Assembly: GCA_020055645.1 (NCBI GenBank)
Contig: CM034547.1
Location: forward strand, 13,982,513 to 14,046,512
From: Tomocerus qinae
Lineage: Eukaryota > Arthropoda > Collembola > Entomobryomorpha > Tomoceridae
Length of the DNA stretch: 64,000 nucleotides
Direction of reading: 5' to 3'
Positions within the stretch are counted from its first letter, which is position 1, and each line of letters opens with the position of its first letter. The position numbers and the translations under genes are program-made. Shown in pieces: positions 1-13,200 of this stretch. The notes beneath the pieces are model-generated. The model was not told the origin of the DNA, did no database searches, and saw nothing but the letters and a program-made list of their open reading frames with translations.

Positions 1-1245
1 AGCTTTAGTTTTGAGCCCTCGTCTATTTTGGAAAATCTATGGATTCATTCTGTTGCTTCGAAATCTCATGTCTGTATCTCACTGCTTTCAATCAGAGAAG
101 ACTCAACTGACTGAAGTACCAACATATTATATTAAATTATATGTAAGACACATGCATTATAGCAGTGGCACAAGTAGGCTTAATATTCAGACTGTCTGCT
201 TATAGACTAGAAAAGTATCACAATTTCAGATCTAAGTAGAATCACTTTACTGTTGTAGAAAGTCGTTCGATCTCTTTAGTTGAGCAAATCACACATTCTG
301 CAGATGAGAGACCTGTAGTGGAACGCAATTCTAACAATACCGAAGAAAAATAGATAGCTTAGTTAGGTACATGTAGACATGCAAACACTGCACTGGAAGG
401 ATATTCGTCACCGTTTTGTATCATTGTGTAACTTTTTTGGAATTGACTACAGGCTGTGTAGAATGTTGTAAAGATGTGAACAGTGTGAAGAATGCAAATA
501 GTTGCAAAGATATGCAGTAAGTTGTGAGTAGGACTTACGTTGTACTAATAGTCGTCGCATTGGTTATTTATTTGCCCAGGCTATTAGTATACAGTTCTAT
601 AAGTGCATGACACTTTAATGTTATGTAGTATGTCCCTACTTTTCCTTTGAATGTACTTAAGAGATTTGTATGTCTTGTGTCTTGTCTTTTTCTAAACATT
701 TTTATGTGTACTTATGCATTTATACGTTCATACATCTCTCTATTCTCTCTCGTGTACCAATCCTACTAGCATGTAATATTATTTATTATAATATGTACTA
801 TCTGCTTTTTCAACGTATTCTTTAGTTTACTTGACATGTTCCATACTAAGTAGAGTTACACTATAGTGCTACGAATAGAGAGAAATGCCAATTACTCTAC
901 TCTTGACGAGTATTCTTTTCTTAGTTATTCCAGACTCACCCATTGCAAAAAGTCTTCAGTAATTTTGTATTAATCTTGCTATACTTAAGTTGATGAGAAT
1001 ATTTATAAATCACATTATATTTGTAGTAATTTGTATGAATACGAACATTACACTGGTCAGGGATACAATTAAGTGCATTTTTGAGAAAATGACTACCACA
1101 TCCACTGAAGATAGAGAAAGTTTTATCGGTAATTCATTGTTATGCCTTTCTAGGAAGGCTATACTTACGTTGGTTATTTAAAGTAGTATTTTGATTTATA
1201 GTATATGCACATTTTCATAAACTTATGCTTTGTTTTCAATTTCAG
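1..1245 (+). other. Intron of PPP4R1 (3' end of an intron whose 5' side lies outside the window)
   Basis: No exon with homology was found here. The stretch is AT-rich and ends in a good polypyrimidine tract and AG acceptor just before 1246. The exon at 1246 starts with one base completing a codon from an upstream exon, so this must be intron and the gene must begin to the left. Short open frames at 11-205 and 990-1181 look like chance. Confidence 0.7.
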
Positions 1246-4200
1246 AAAAGCCGCAGCATGTGGAGCGCTGGAAGCCTTCCGGTCAACAGTTTTCGCCGGG
1301 GATGACACAGCCGGAGTGATGGATATCATTGAGAAACTTGTCAACGACGAGGGTAAGCAAAAGTAGTTTTTTAAAAAGATTTTTAGCTTGGAACTGTATT
1401 AATAATTAGGACCAGGAAAAGCAAAACATTACTAAAGCCTTTAGCTTTACATTATAATATTATTATTACATGGCAGATTGCAGATGCTATGGGTTTACTT
1501 ACATACACATACATTGTGTGACCACAGTGAGAACTTTTCTTGTGTTATGTCTCTTAATTTTACTTTGATCATTTAAAAAGGGAAAAGGTTAGGTACTGAT
1601 GCTGATGCTATTGAACCTGTTGACTACCTTATTTTTGTTTTGATGGAGAAATTCGTGCAATTTTAGAATCCTAAGTTAGATTTGTTAAGACTGAAATATA
1701 TTATGTTCTAATGTATGCATACTGATGTATACCGATGTATTGTAAATGCCTATTAATTTAATACATCTTTCGAGTTCGAACAAGATGGCAATGGCAGTTT
1801 ACACCCTGCCTGTGTGCGTTGTCAGCATGTGAGTATTGAAATTTGACCAGGGGGACAGCGACATGACTGAAAAGTCGGAGTGTGTCACAGCTGCGTTTGA
1901 GGTTTGAGGCCATATATTAGAATTTGGTTGCTGTGTAAGTGATACTTGGAAAATCTTTGTAGACAGATGATATGTCGAGACACGTGCCATGTCATTCTCT
2001 GAATGTTGCATTACATCACATCACCTACAAAGCATAACGTAACAGTATCAGTGTGAAGGCAGGACAAACGATAACATTGGAGCAAGCATTCATATGGCAT
2101 AGCAGGCACTTCTTGAGACGGAGACACCAGACTACCAAGCTACTTACTTCCACTACCTACATGCTCTGTTCTGGGCGATAAGCTATTGTAAAGTAATCTC
2201 TGGATTTAACATTGGGTTTAAAGGCACGAGCCATCGTTTTTTTGCTTCTTCGAATTGAACGGAAGGAAGAGGGGGATTTCTATATTCTACGCGTAGGTTG
2301 AAGCAAGTTGTAGGTGGTATTAGTATTGGTAAAGTGAAAGTCTGTTCGTTTGAGACAGCATGTACTACTACTGTACAGCTGGACTTGTATCAATGATGCA
2401 TACTGCACTAACTATAACTTTGTTTTCTTTGTTTCGTCCACGCATTCGAGGAAGCTGCTGAGAATCGTTATAAGACGTCATTTACTAGGTAGAGTTAATT
2501 GTGCAGTGTGTGATGTGTGATGTGAGATGTATTAATGGTTAATTTAACAAAATGAATTCAATGCTGAAGCCGATATCTACTTTACCATGTCTACGAGAGT
2601 TAAATTATGCTTAAAAATTTCGAATATTGAAGTGTTTACTGTGCAATAGAAAATAAAACATGAATGGGACTTGGGAGCCATCGGCCCATGGCTGAATAGT
2701 GCATTTTCATGCTGTATTGATTAAATCAGTGGGTTGACAAAAAGTATACAAAATACAAATGTTGAGATAGAACGATACTAAAATATTAGTTGATCCAGTC
2801 GCCCTAATATTAATGATGTGATTGAATTTTACTGATTGTGACGTGTTAAATTAGTAGTAAATAGATATGTTAATAGTTAGTAAGAGTCATTAAATACTAT
2901 GGAACTACGACCGACAAAAATAGTAGACAGTAGATCAGACTGATCCGATATTTTGAGACGCGAACAAAGCATTCGGAACTATAATTTGGTTGGAATACAA
3001 TGTGATGCAATAAGCATTATCTTTTACTTATGTATTTATTATGTATGAATGAAGAATTATATTAGGGATGGGCACAGAGCGCTTGACACGCACTCACTAC
3101 CATCATCATCATTATCATCATCTTCTTTGACACAACTCCTCAGCAGAACGGAACGAAGCTTCTGTTTGAAGTCTGAACGATGATTGACATCCATATGTCC
3201 ATTTCCTCTGCAGGTTTGTTTTTCTTATGCCCTTCTGTCTTCTGTGTCAGACAACTCGCAACTCTAATCAAGCGAGTACTTATGTAACCTACTGACTACT
3301 AAGACTCAGTACATTATCTAGTTCCTTGTTTTCTACGGCTAAACTAGTGCCAAATTTTAATGACTGTATAGGCGGCAACTTTTTGATCAGATTGACAATA
3401 GTAATGTTTTAGTTTGCTCTCCTTGTTGAAATCTTTCTATCATCTTCCTATCCTTTCGAACTTTGGTGCACATAGTCTGACTTATGTGTCCCATGCGTAT
3501 ATTGGCATTGTCAAGCGGACTGTTAATATATGTTTTCTTTCATTCTCTGCATTTTCACACTGTTTAAATGATGCTTTGCAAGTTCTGCTTTTGAAACAAT
3601 GTTTTTCTGTTTTAAAATAATTTGCAGGCTGACAGTATTTGCTTTAGGTGCCTTTAAATCATAATTCACAATTCCCCTTTTTAGAGGGTTTACTTTACAG
3701 AACAATATTTTTCAACCCGATTTGGCCGTCTCAGTCTCTTGTGTTGTATACAAAATTTTTGCCCAAGCAGGTAAACTTTCGGTGTATCATTGTATCTATC
3801 TCTATTGTGAGTGTTGACGTTGTTTTGTTTTCTCTGTATGAACATAATATTATTTTCATCGTGTTTTGATGGTAGCAAATACTAACGGGTGTAATGGTAA
3901 GGAATAGTAGAGGAGTTTGTCGTGCCACACGACAGGAAGTGTTTGCAACCTGACCGGAAATGGAAAACGATCCTATACTGGAGCAAATGAAGCTTCATAG
4001 TTTATGAATGTATATTAGAGAGTCAGAATTGAAATTGAAGCGAGTGTAGGCGTATATATAGCTCTATATTTGTACCGAAAGTTGAGGTACAGACTTTGTA
4101 AGGGATAGAAGAGTACAGAGACCCGAAAGATTTTACCCAACTTAAACTTGTTATCTATCGTTGTCAGTGTCTTGTGTAGTTGTACACATGTCTTGTGCTT

Positions 4201-7200
4201 TTCCCTCCGCGTAGAGGTAAGAACGAGCCACAAGCTCAGCAAGTTAAGAACGAGTTTAGCGTCTAGCCATAAATTAATTGAATATCTAAAGCTTGGATTT
4301 TACATGATTTTCGGTTAGTTCCGTAATTCGGTTTACTAATAATAATGATTCCTCCTAGTCGTTGTAAAATAATTTATAGGAAAGTTATTTTCTGATCAAT
4401 GCCAAACACCTCTTTTGTTAACATAACGTTTTACGGATATTATGAGTAAAAAGTTTCCTCACTGTTCTGCCTAATAATAATAATTACTTTAAAAGGTAAG
4501 GTTTAATATTGTAATACTTTATACATTGACTCCTGAGAATGTGCAGCACTAAAATCGTATCAAATACGACTTAGGTAATAAGTAAAAAACTATGATATTT
4601 TCCTTCATACTTGTATTGGACTGTTGGACCCGTTCCCAACTCTATTATCATAATACGAAATGAATATAGGTACTAATAACACTATGTCGTACTACTTTTC
4701 ATTCTAATGTGTTGGAAGTATATGCAGTAAAGTTTGAGCTTAGAATACTGGAAAAGGGTATGAAAGGTTCATAAGTACGTATTATTATGGCTTTACTTAT
4801 ATATGCCCTTACATACGACGTTATGGGCTCATGAGCAGATGTGGTGTCTTCCTTTTGTAGATTTCATGTGGTGGCCATACCTTCTTCTTACTGTTATGTT
4901 CTGCTGTCATATCAAAGAATCATGGTTCTACGTAACATATTGACTTCTTGTAAAAGTGAATGTTCTATGGTAGGGTTGGGGATAAGGACGGTAAAGGCAA
5001 CGTAATCAGGCGTCTAATTTTTATTAGAAGTTCAGTTACTGTGTATAATATGTGTATGTCTTTGTAAGTTACAAATATAATGTTCATTTATAGCTTTAAC
5101 CTTATCGTCCATAAAGAATGGTACAGAAAAGAAAAGCTATTTATTGTTGAATTGAGAACTGATCAGAGTGAGCATCTAATTAATAAATGACGTTTGGTTA
5201 CGTTGAAACATTTACATAGTTGAGCCCATGTCCTGTTTTTTGTTGAAATTGGAGTGAATGTGAGTGTAACTTTTACGTCTACGTCGATACGTACGCGTAG
5301 TTGCTAGTTTAGCTCTCTCGTTCATTCATATCAGATGATAAGATAAAAACTCCCTTCCCCATTACTGAGAAATGCCGTGGAATGAGAAAATAAACTTTTG
5401 CCTTTCTCGTGGGCGGATGTTGTGACTGTTTTTCACCGTAGTTCCAATCAAGTGAGTCAAGTCAATTAGAGTAGCAATAGCAGGAGAGAGAGAATGGAGT
5501 TTTAACTTTTAGCTCACTGTCTGACAATCAAAGGAATGTTTTTTGTTGATTCATTCTGTATTACAATGCTGCACTGCTATGTCTGACGTCCATTCATACT
5601 CATATATTGTGAATTAGATACTCACAAATGTTATCTCTACTCGTGTCATCTATATGACAAGTAGATACGATGTAATAATATTTGGAAAAATCGAGCAATT
5701 GAGATCGATTAACATTATGTTATTTTTGCTCACTTATTTAAAAGAGTTGGGTACTTTTATCAGTAATGCCAGGGCAAGGCTTAGATTGCAAAGTTGCAGT
5801 ATATGCATCTGATTAAAAAATTCTTGATAGTCTTATCAAAGTATCGTACACTATCGTCCCGGATATACATATGCCAATGGCCATGATCGCATAAAATCCT
5901 AACCATAAGTCATGGAACCATTATGAATATTAAACCCTTTACTTCACTTGTGATTTTTTGGTAACAATTACCACTTAATCTACATGTAAATCTTACCTTA
6001 CCTATACATATTCTGAATTCATCTACATAAATTTTACCAATAAATTTTATAGAATGTAGAAAGAAAAAAATGTAACTTCCTGTTTTAAGATAATATATTT
6101 TTTGTCTGCTCCATGTTCTGTACATTTAACTATTTACTACAAGTTGTATTTTTAGTTTTAGTCAAGCCTTACACTGATTATCATGACAAGACTTTTTCCT
6201 CCGTCATTAAACTAAATGAGCCTTTTCTCTCTTCGAAAAACTGTTAGCAGCTCATTAGTTGAGGTTGGTGTTTTAGCGTCTAGGTTTTTTAAATAAATAA
6301 TGGGGAAATCAGTAAATCATGATAGTTGCAAGTAAATACCCAAGTAATTGAGAGTTCTTTGCCAACTTAAAAACCTATTTTTATAATAGTGTTATCTTTT
6401 TCTGTGTATTTAGAGAAAAGATGACACACCTAATAAATACAGTTACCTAATCAATGAAGTCCATAGAGAATGTTTCAATTATCACGAATTTTCATTGTGA
6501 ACGCGTGTCTGATCATATTTCAGTAGCGTCGGTAGGCATGATATCGTTCTTTGAATGTCAGTCACATCCACACATCACATTACTAATACAATTGCAGTTA
6601 TTGTGATGATGTCTAAATTTATAAAGTTAATAGTTGAGTACTGAAGTATAGCTTGTTCGTATCTCACCACCTTTAGGTGTAGTACACAAAATAATACATG
6701 TGGAAGCTGGAGTTTCCCATTTCTTTTTAAATTAATTATCTTATTTGGTAAGCTGGCTATGGAGATTTTACATATTCCTGCAAACTGGAATCAGAATGGT
6801 TACCTGTGCATTTACTATATATTTACTACTCACCCACCAGCTCCTTTGTGCAATAAGTGCATAAGTGTATTTTAAGCTCTATGGATGCTTTAGACATAGT
6901 AATATAATTGGACGGTAATGGTAGTACTATAAAGTGTTTGTAGTTTTCTCGGCATGCAAAGATTGCTTGCACTATAGTGCAGTGACGAAGAGGAAGTTAA
7001 AGGAAAAAGCTAGATGAATCGATGAAACAGGGTAGAAATGTCGGGAGGAGAGCGGGAGGAATGTTGGATCTGGCACGAACTAACTGAATCCACAGGAATA
7101 GAGATTGGAGAAGAGAATATGGCGAGGAGTGTAATGTGAGGGTATCAAGTATAGTATGTGTCGGGAGTATACAAAATACAAGTATACAATGTAAGCTCTA

Positions 7201-10200
7201 GCAGTGCATGTAATGTAATGCCGAGGACTGGAAATACTCTACAATCTACAACTACAGCACAAACAAACGTGAATAGGGTGACTTACCTAACTCACATACT
7301 ATTCATACCCATGTACAACTCCTCTCTTCACGATTCATAGTAGTACTTGTGTTACGTAACTTCATACAATATGTTTCGTTGTTTTTGTCTGACTGTATTT
7401 GTACGATAGGAGGGAGGGAATTAGTTGGGAGTTTGGGAGATCGAGTAAAAAAGACGAAGACAATGAGAAGTGCATTACAACTACAAGTTGCTGCAAGGAG
7501 ACAATGCACTTATTATGAGTAGTGGAGATACATGAATGTAAAAGAAGGCGTGTGCTCTCTTGTACTTTGGATTAAAGCTTACACCGGTGAAACTAAGGGT
7601 GTAGGCGTGGGCAGCGTAGTTTATACATACTTATCTTCCTGGATTATGGTATTGATATAGTACAATAGGAATACACATTATGGCACATTTAGAGTCTGTA
7701 AAGATATAAGTAGTGTATTGTGTATGCGAAGTCCAGTGTCCAGTATGGAGAAATAGTAAGGTTAATGTTCATATATGTGGTTTGCAATTGAGGGAAAATT
7801 AATGAATGTTATGAACTCTTCATGAGGATAGTGTCACTAAGTCACTAATTTTTATCGTCTTGCCAAGTTCTATGTCAGACGGCTCAAAAGGGGTAGTCAG
7901 TTGGCTTATGTATTGTAGATTTATATAAATATATAGTAAATATATTTTGGCTGTTGATTTTATATAAAATACTTATTCAATACTACTACATTAGTATTTC
8001 AGACAAGTGCTAGTGTAATCATTTTCAAATAAGGTTTTGCATTGTCGGGTGTTGACTTAGTGGCTCTTATGTGTAGCAGTTTGTTGCACCAATATATGCA
8101 CAAATAATACGAACAAATAAGCGGGATTTAAAGTTTTGGTCAAGTAAATTACGTAGGGTTACAGTTATAGACAATTAGAATGGAGAATTGCGTAAGCTTA
8201 TGTGATGTTCTCTATTCTGAGTATTTTAGGTTGTAGTAGTTGTAGGTGAGTAGAAGGTGCATAATTTGAGAGTAGACCTTCATCCCTCGTCCTTCTTAGA
8301 ACATGATGTAGGAACTAAGAATTAATGCTACATATAAACGAAAGAATGCACAGAGATCACTTACGGAGTCAGGCCCCTGCCTAAGCCCAGAAACGAAAAG
8401 AGGATTCCATAATATAAGAATCCGGACCAACAAGGTTTGGCGCAGTTGAGTTGAACTAAGATTAAATACAGACAGACGGATTGAGAATCATACCGTAGAA
8501 AAAATTTAAGAATTTTGGATTCAGTTTTTTAATATTTGAACATTCTTATGTTGTTTTGATGAAATGAACCTTTGTAAACGCTGGATTTTTTGGAGAATCA
8601 AAATGTCCAAAATGAGCTTTTATTTTCTTTATTAAGTCTATTGAGGCTATGAGGGCTATGTCACCCTTACTGACGTCAATGTGGCATTATTGTGGATATG
8701 AGGATTAATTTTGTAATTTTTAGCATAAGTAACGTGTTAAGCTGCATGTAAATCTTATTAATGGATGTCTCTTTACTCCAGTTTATAAATTGGTTTTACT
8801 TGCTTTTAAGCTTTGATGAGTTTTAATTTACATAATTAATGCGTATAAAAGCTTTCCAGCAAAAGCGTGTGGGTCAGATTGGGATTGATCAGTTTGTGTA
8901 CGAAGTCAAAAAAGTTTTTTTTTCAAAATCTGGAGTGGGTAATGTTTGTAGAAGTTTGTGTGGGGGTATGCCTATTGACCTGCCAATTGAAGGTAGGAGA
9001 AAATGTTGGAAACACTGAATGCATTAGGTGAAGCGGAGGAGATAGCGGGTTAGATAGAGGCGCGCTTATGCGATGCAACTAACATACAAGGTCCTATCGC
9101 ATCTCATCTCTGTGTGGTAGTAAAATAAATGAAAGTAAAGTAAAGCGGAGTAAAGTAGAACAAGTTCAGTGTTCAATCCAAGTAGTAAAGAGGAGAAGAG
9201 AGGGAAGTAAAGTGAAGTAGGTAGAGGCGAACCAACAGAATAAGTCAAAGGAAGAGAGAGCGAACGTAGCGTAGTATTTGCGAAAATGGGCGGAGTCAAA
9301 GCTACAACCGATCTAGAGCCAGACCGAATCGTAGTAAAAGAATAGAATGGGGGTTGCTGCAAGCCGGGATCTGCACCGCTCCGAAATTCAGTTGCCGGAG
9401 TTGCTCCATGTCCTTCGTGGCTCTGTGATGTGATTTCCTGAGGCTCTCTCTCTCTCTCTTACTACTCTTCTCTTCTGTACTCTGCTGTTTCACTTAGGCA
9501 CTTACACTATTTACTTACAACTATATATACCCTTACTTACTACTACGTTACGTCGTACACGGCAACTAGTTCATACAGAGGAATTTGACGTAACATAACA
9601 GTACTTTACTAGCATCCTTCTTTCTTCCCTATTCCTACTATTCCCCGTCTCTCGACTGCACATTGACTCCGGAGAGTCAACGGAGACTGACTCTTTCCTT
9701 GGTTGTTGGCTTGAATGGTAGTGTGGACATCTTCGCCTCGGTGTGGCAGTCCGTCTTTCTCCTTTCTACTCTAAATGGTGTAGTAGTGGTGCATAGTTAA
9801 GAGCGCGATCTGGACCCATACTCATACTGACTCGTCAGATATATGAGTATATATAAAAATACACAATATGCACTCGTAGTAGACTTCAGTTTATATCGTG
9901 TCGTGTTTTGTCTCCTATTACGACATCCCCTATCTGTACACAATCCTCCTATGGCCATAAGCACACCAGGATCATTTACATTACGTAATATATAAAAGAA
10001 CATTTCGTACACATACCTCTGTACTTCTGTGCATTTCTATACTTGTACACTAACTAACAGACTGGTTCTTTTCCATCTGCCTTTCTTGTTTAGTGTATTC
10101 TGTGTTGTGTTAATATAATTTTCCCCTTTTTGGAGTCAAACTGAAGCCAAGGCAAGCTAAGTGAGACTTGAGTTGAATCTGTTAATGCTTGTGTGCTCCA

Positions 10201-13200
10201 TTCAAGGTACTTTTACTACTTTACACGGACATTTCTACTATACCATGCACTATGCATAAATTCAGGAGTTACAAAGACTAAAACTTGACCAGTTTCTCAC
10301 AACAGTTTATCGACCCTTTTCTATATACCTAAAAGGTATAAGTACTAGGAATATGTACGGTGTACTGAGAATTTTCAAACCGAATGAGTTAATGTGGGCC
10401 CACGAAGGTGCAATCATTTTCTTTCTGCGAATATTTCTGATTCACCCTGTTCTGTGAAATTTCATTCCGTAAAATCATTTTCTCTCGTAACCGAATTGGA
10501 CTTATACTTACTTGTTACACTTACACACAGACACTTGAACTTTATCCAACCTGAACTGTTTACTCTGTTCGCGGTATTGCGGCTCCATTCGATCAGATTG
10601 TGTTTTGTGCAAGTTCATTACTGCTATTGCTAAACTGCCAACGAACTGTCTGTCAAGTATAAATGTAGTCATCTGGTACAACATGTAGTACCGAGTATTT
10701 GCTACACATACACCATGTGCGTTCAAATAATTATTGTTTTGCCTTCACCTAACATTCCAGTCAACTTGAGACTGTTTTGTAGTGCAGTGCTACTTAGGTA
10801 GCTACTAAGACATATTTTATACCATCTACCTCACCCTATTCTGTAGTTCTGTACTTACACATTCTTGGTGTATTTTTTGTAGTAGTTATGAGTATAATTA
10901 CATATTGAATACTTTCCATTTTCTACATCCACATCTTTACAGACTGAAAATGTTACGGACACAAAACTATCGCAAAACAAGTTACGTTCCAATTGTACAT
11001 TCCGGTGGAAATTCATTATTTGTGTGTAGTTTTAATATACACAACAGCAAGTACTTTTTCTTTTCTTGTAAGAGTCGAACATACTCAGATATTATACTAG
11101 CTCCCAAGATGGTACTAAATATTTAATTGCATTAGACCGGATAAGTGGATTATCCTAGAGAAATGGATTTAACGGAACTGTTTGATGGATGAAGCTTTGA
11201 CCAGAAGACTGAAGGGATTAAGGAATGCTTTGAAAAGGTGGCTTGTTTTTTTAATTAATCTAATTGGATAGGTTTGTATTGCTCTACTTGGTATACAGTG
11301 CGATGTTTTGTAGCCTGTTGTAGGTTGTTTCCTCAGAATTTGAAGAAAATAGTGAATTAACGTGGGGTTGCTTAACCTTCTTCATATAGCTTACTTGACT
11401 TCATAATTCGATAGTCTTTTTACAATTACTTTAAGTGGAGAGAAAATTTAAATATGAAAGTAAGAAAAAGCAGCAGTATGTACTTACGTACTATTTACAT
11501 ACGAGACGACGAGACAGATACCACTAAAATATTGTGTAAGTGTAGAGTTCATTCGATATCCCATTGCTACGTTAGAGCGTGAGACGTACTTACTGTGCAC
11601 AAATAATAGTATACACATAAGAAGAATATTTATGAGGAAGAGAAAGATAATTTATAAAGAAGAGAACGCAAGCCGGCTCCAGCTCCTAGATGAAGGCAGA
11701 CAGGTCTGTTACAGTAAGCATAAGTAGCTAAGTTTTTAGTTTGATGCTGAGTTCTGATCTGTTGTGCTGTGTATATGTGTAGGTAGTTTGTTTTAGGTAT
11801 TTAGTGCAGTGCATCCAAACAGAAGAAGAGTGTAAAAGCAGTCTCATTTTGTAAGAGATTGGAATTGGAGTTGGTTTCCTGCAAGAACTGCAACTACTTG
11901 ATAGGTACTTGATGTGGTGCATACAAATGGTTATCAATATATAATGTATATACAATGGTAGAACTAATATTATAAATTACATGCAATTATAGTAGTGTAG
12001 GTTATAATTATGGAGGAGAAAGAAAAGAGCGGCCTACTAGAGAGAGACAGAATAGAAGATTGTGAAGAGCAAAGGGATATATAAATAGTCGTAGTACGTT
12101 GACTAGTCTACTAGCTGTGTGTGTATAGATTACAAATAACTACAATGCTTACTACTGTGTATATATAGATAGATACATAAGTAGTAGTGGAGAGTAGATA
12201 TAGAATCCACTCTCGGAGTCCATTCCATTCCGCTACGATACCATTGAGAAGAGTGGTTGAAGGTCTAGTGGGGAAGGTTCGTCTCTCTCGATTTCCTCGT
12301 CACCGTCATGATGGTAGCCAAAAGAGTCAGTTCAGTCAGTTGAGTTGAGTGTAGTGAACCTGGTTTGGTTTGGTTGTGAATTTAGACGAATTTAGGGTGG
12401 CTTGGCGTGGATCACAGGGTCGAGGCATTGCAAGTATCGATCCGGATTCGGATATGCGGCGCTGCGCTGCAGTTGCGCACCAACTCTAAAATCTACCCTA
12501 GTCATTCAGTTCAGTTTCTGTTGAGTCTCTTTGGGTTTTCTGGTATATATGATGATGATCCCTTTTCTACTCTCCTCTCCTCTTTCTATTTCTACTGACA
12601 TGACGGTGGAACGGATGGATCCAATCCAGTTTGCCTTTGCATTGCTTGCATTTTGCCTTGAGTCAACTAAACATTACAGAAACCAAATGCTACTTGCTCC
12701 TGCAACATACACTGCATACTATGTATCTCTTCTGTACATGTTGTAGTTTGTATTATGTAGTGTAGTACATGGTTGTCTTGCTCATGGAGAGTTCAAGTTG
12801 GAGTTGAGTAGAGTTGAGTAAGTGCATGAATTTTATAGTAGAGAGAGAGAGAGAGAGGAGCTCACTGACTCAGTCTCTCGACGACAGAACCTTCGTTCTT
12901 CTCTCTTCCTTCGGTTGCTTTTGCTTTGCTTGGTTGTGGTTGTTGGAAAACGTAGTAGACAGAGAAGCCAAAAGTGAACAAGAAGAGTACAAACGATGAA
13001 TAGGGCAGGACAGGAAGGAAGAAGGAATAGATTCCCCCAATGCATCCATTCCGCAGTCGCTTCACTGCGATTCGATCCTCTGTCTGTGTAACGTGTATAT
13101 AGATATAGATGTACTTGTGTGCTTACATGGGTCCTTCTTTCTCTAGTCTTATATGTGGATGGACTTTACGATATTCCTCCATATGCACTCTCACTCACTC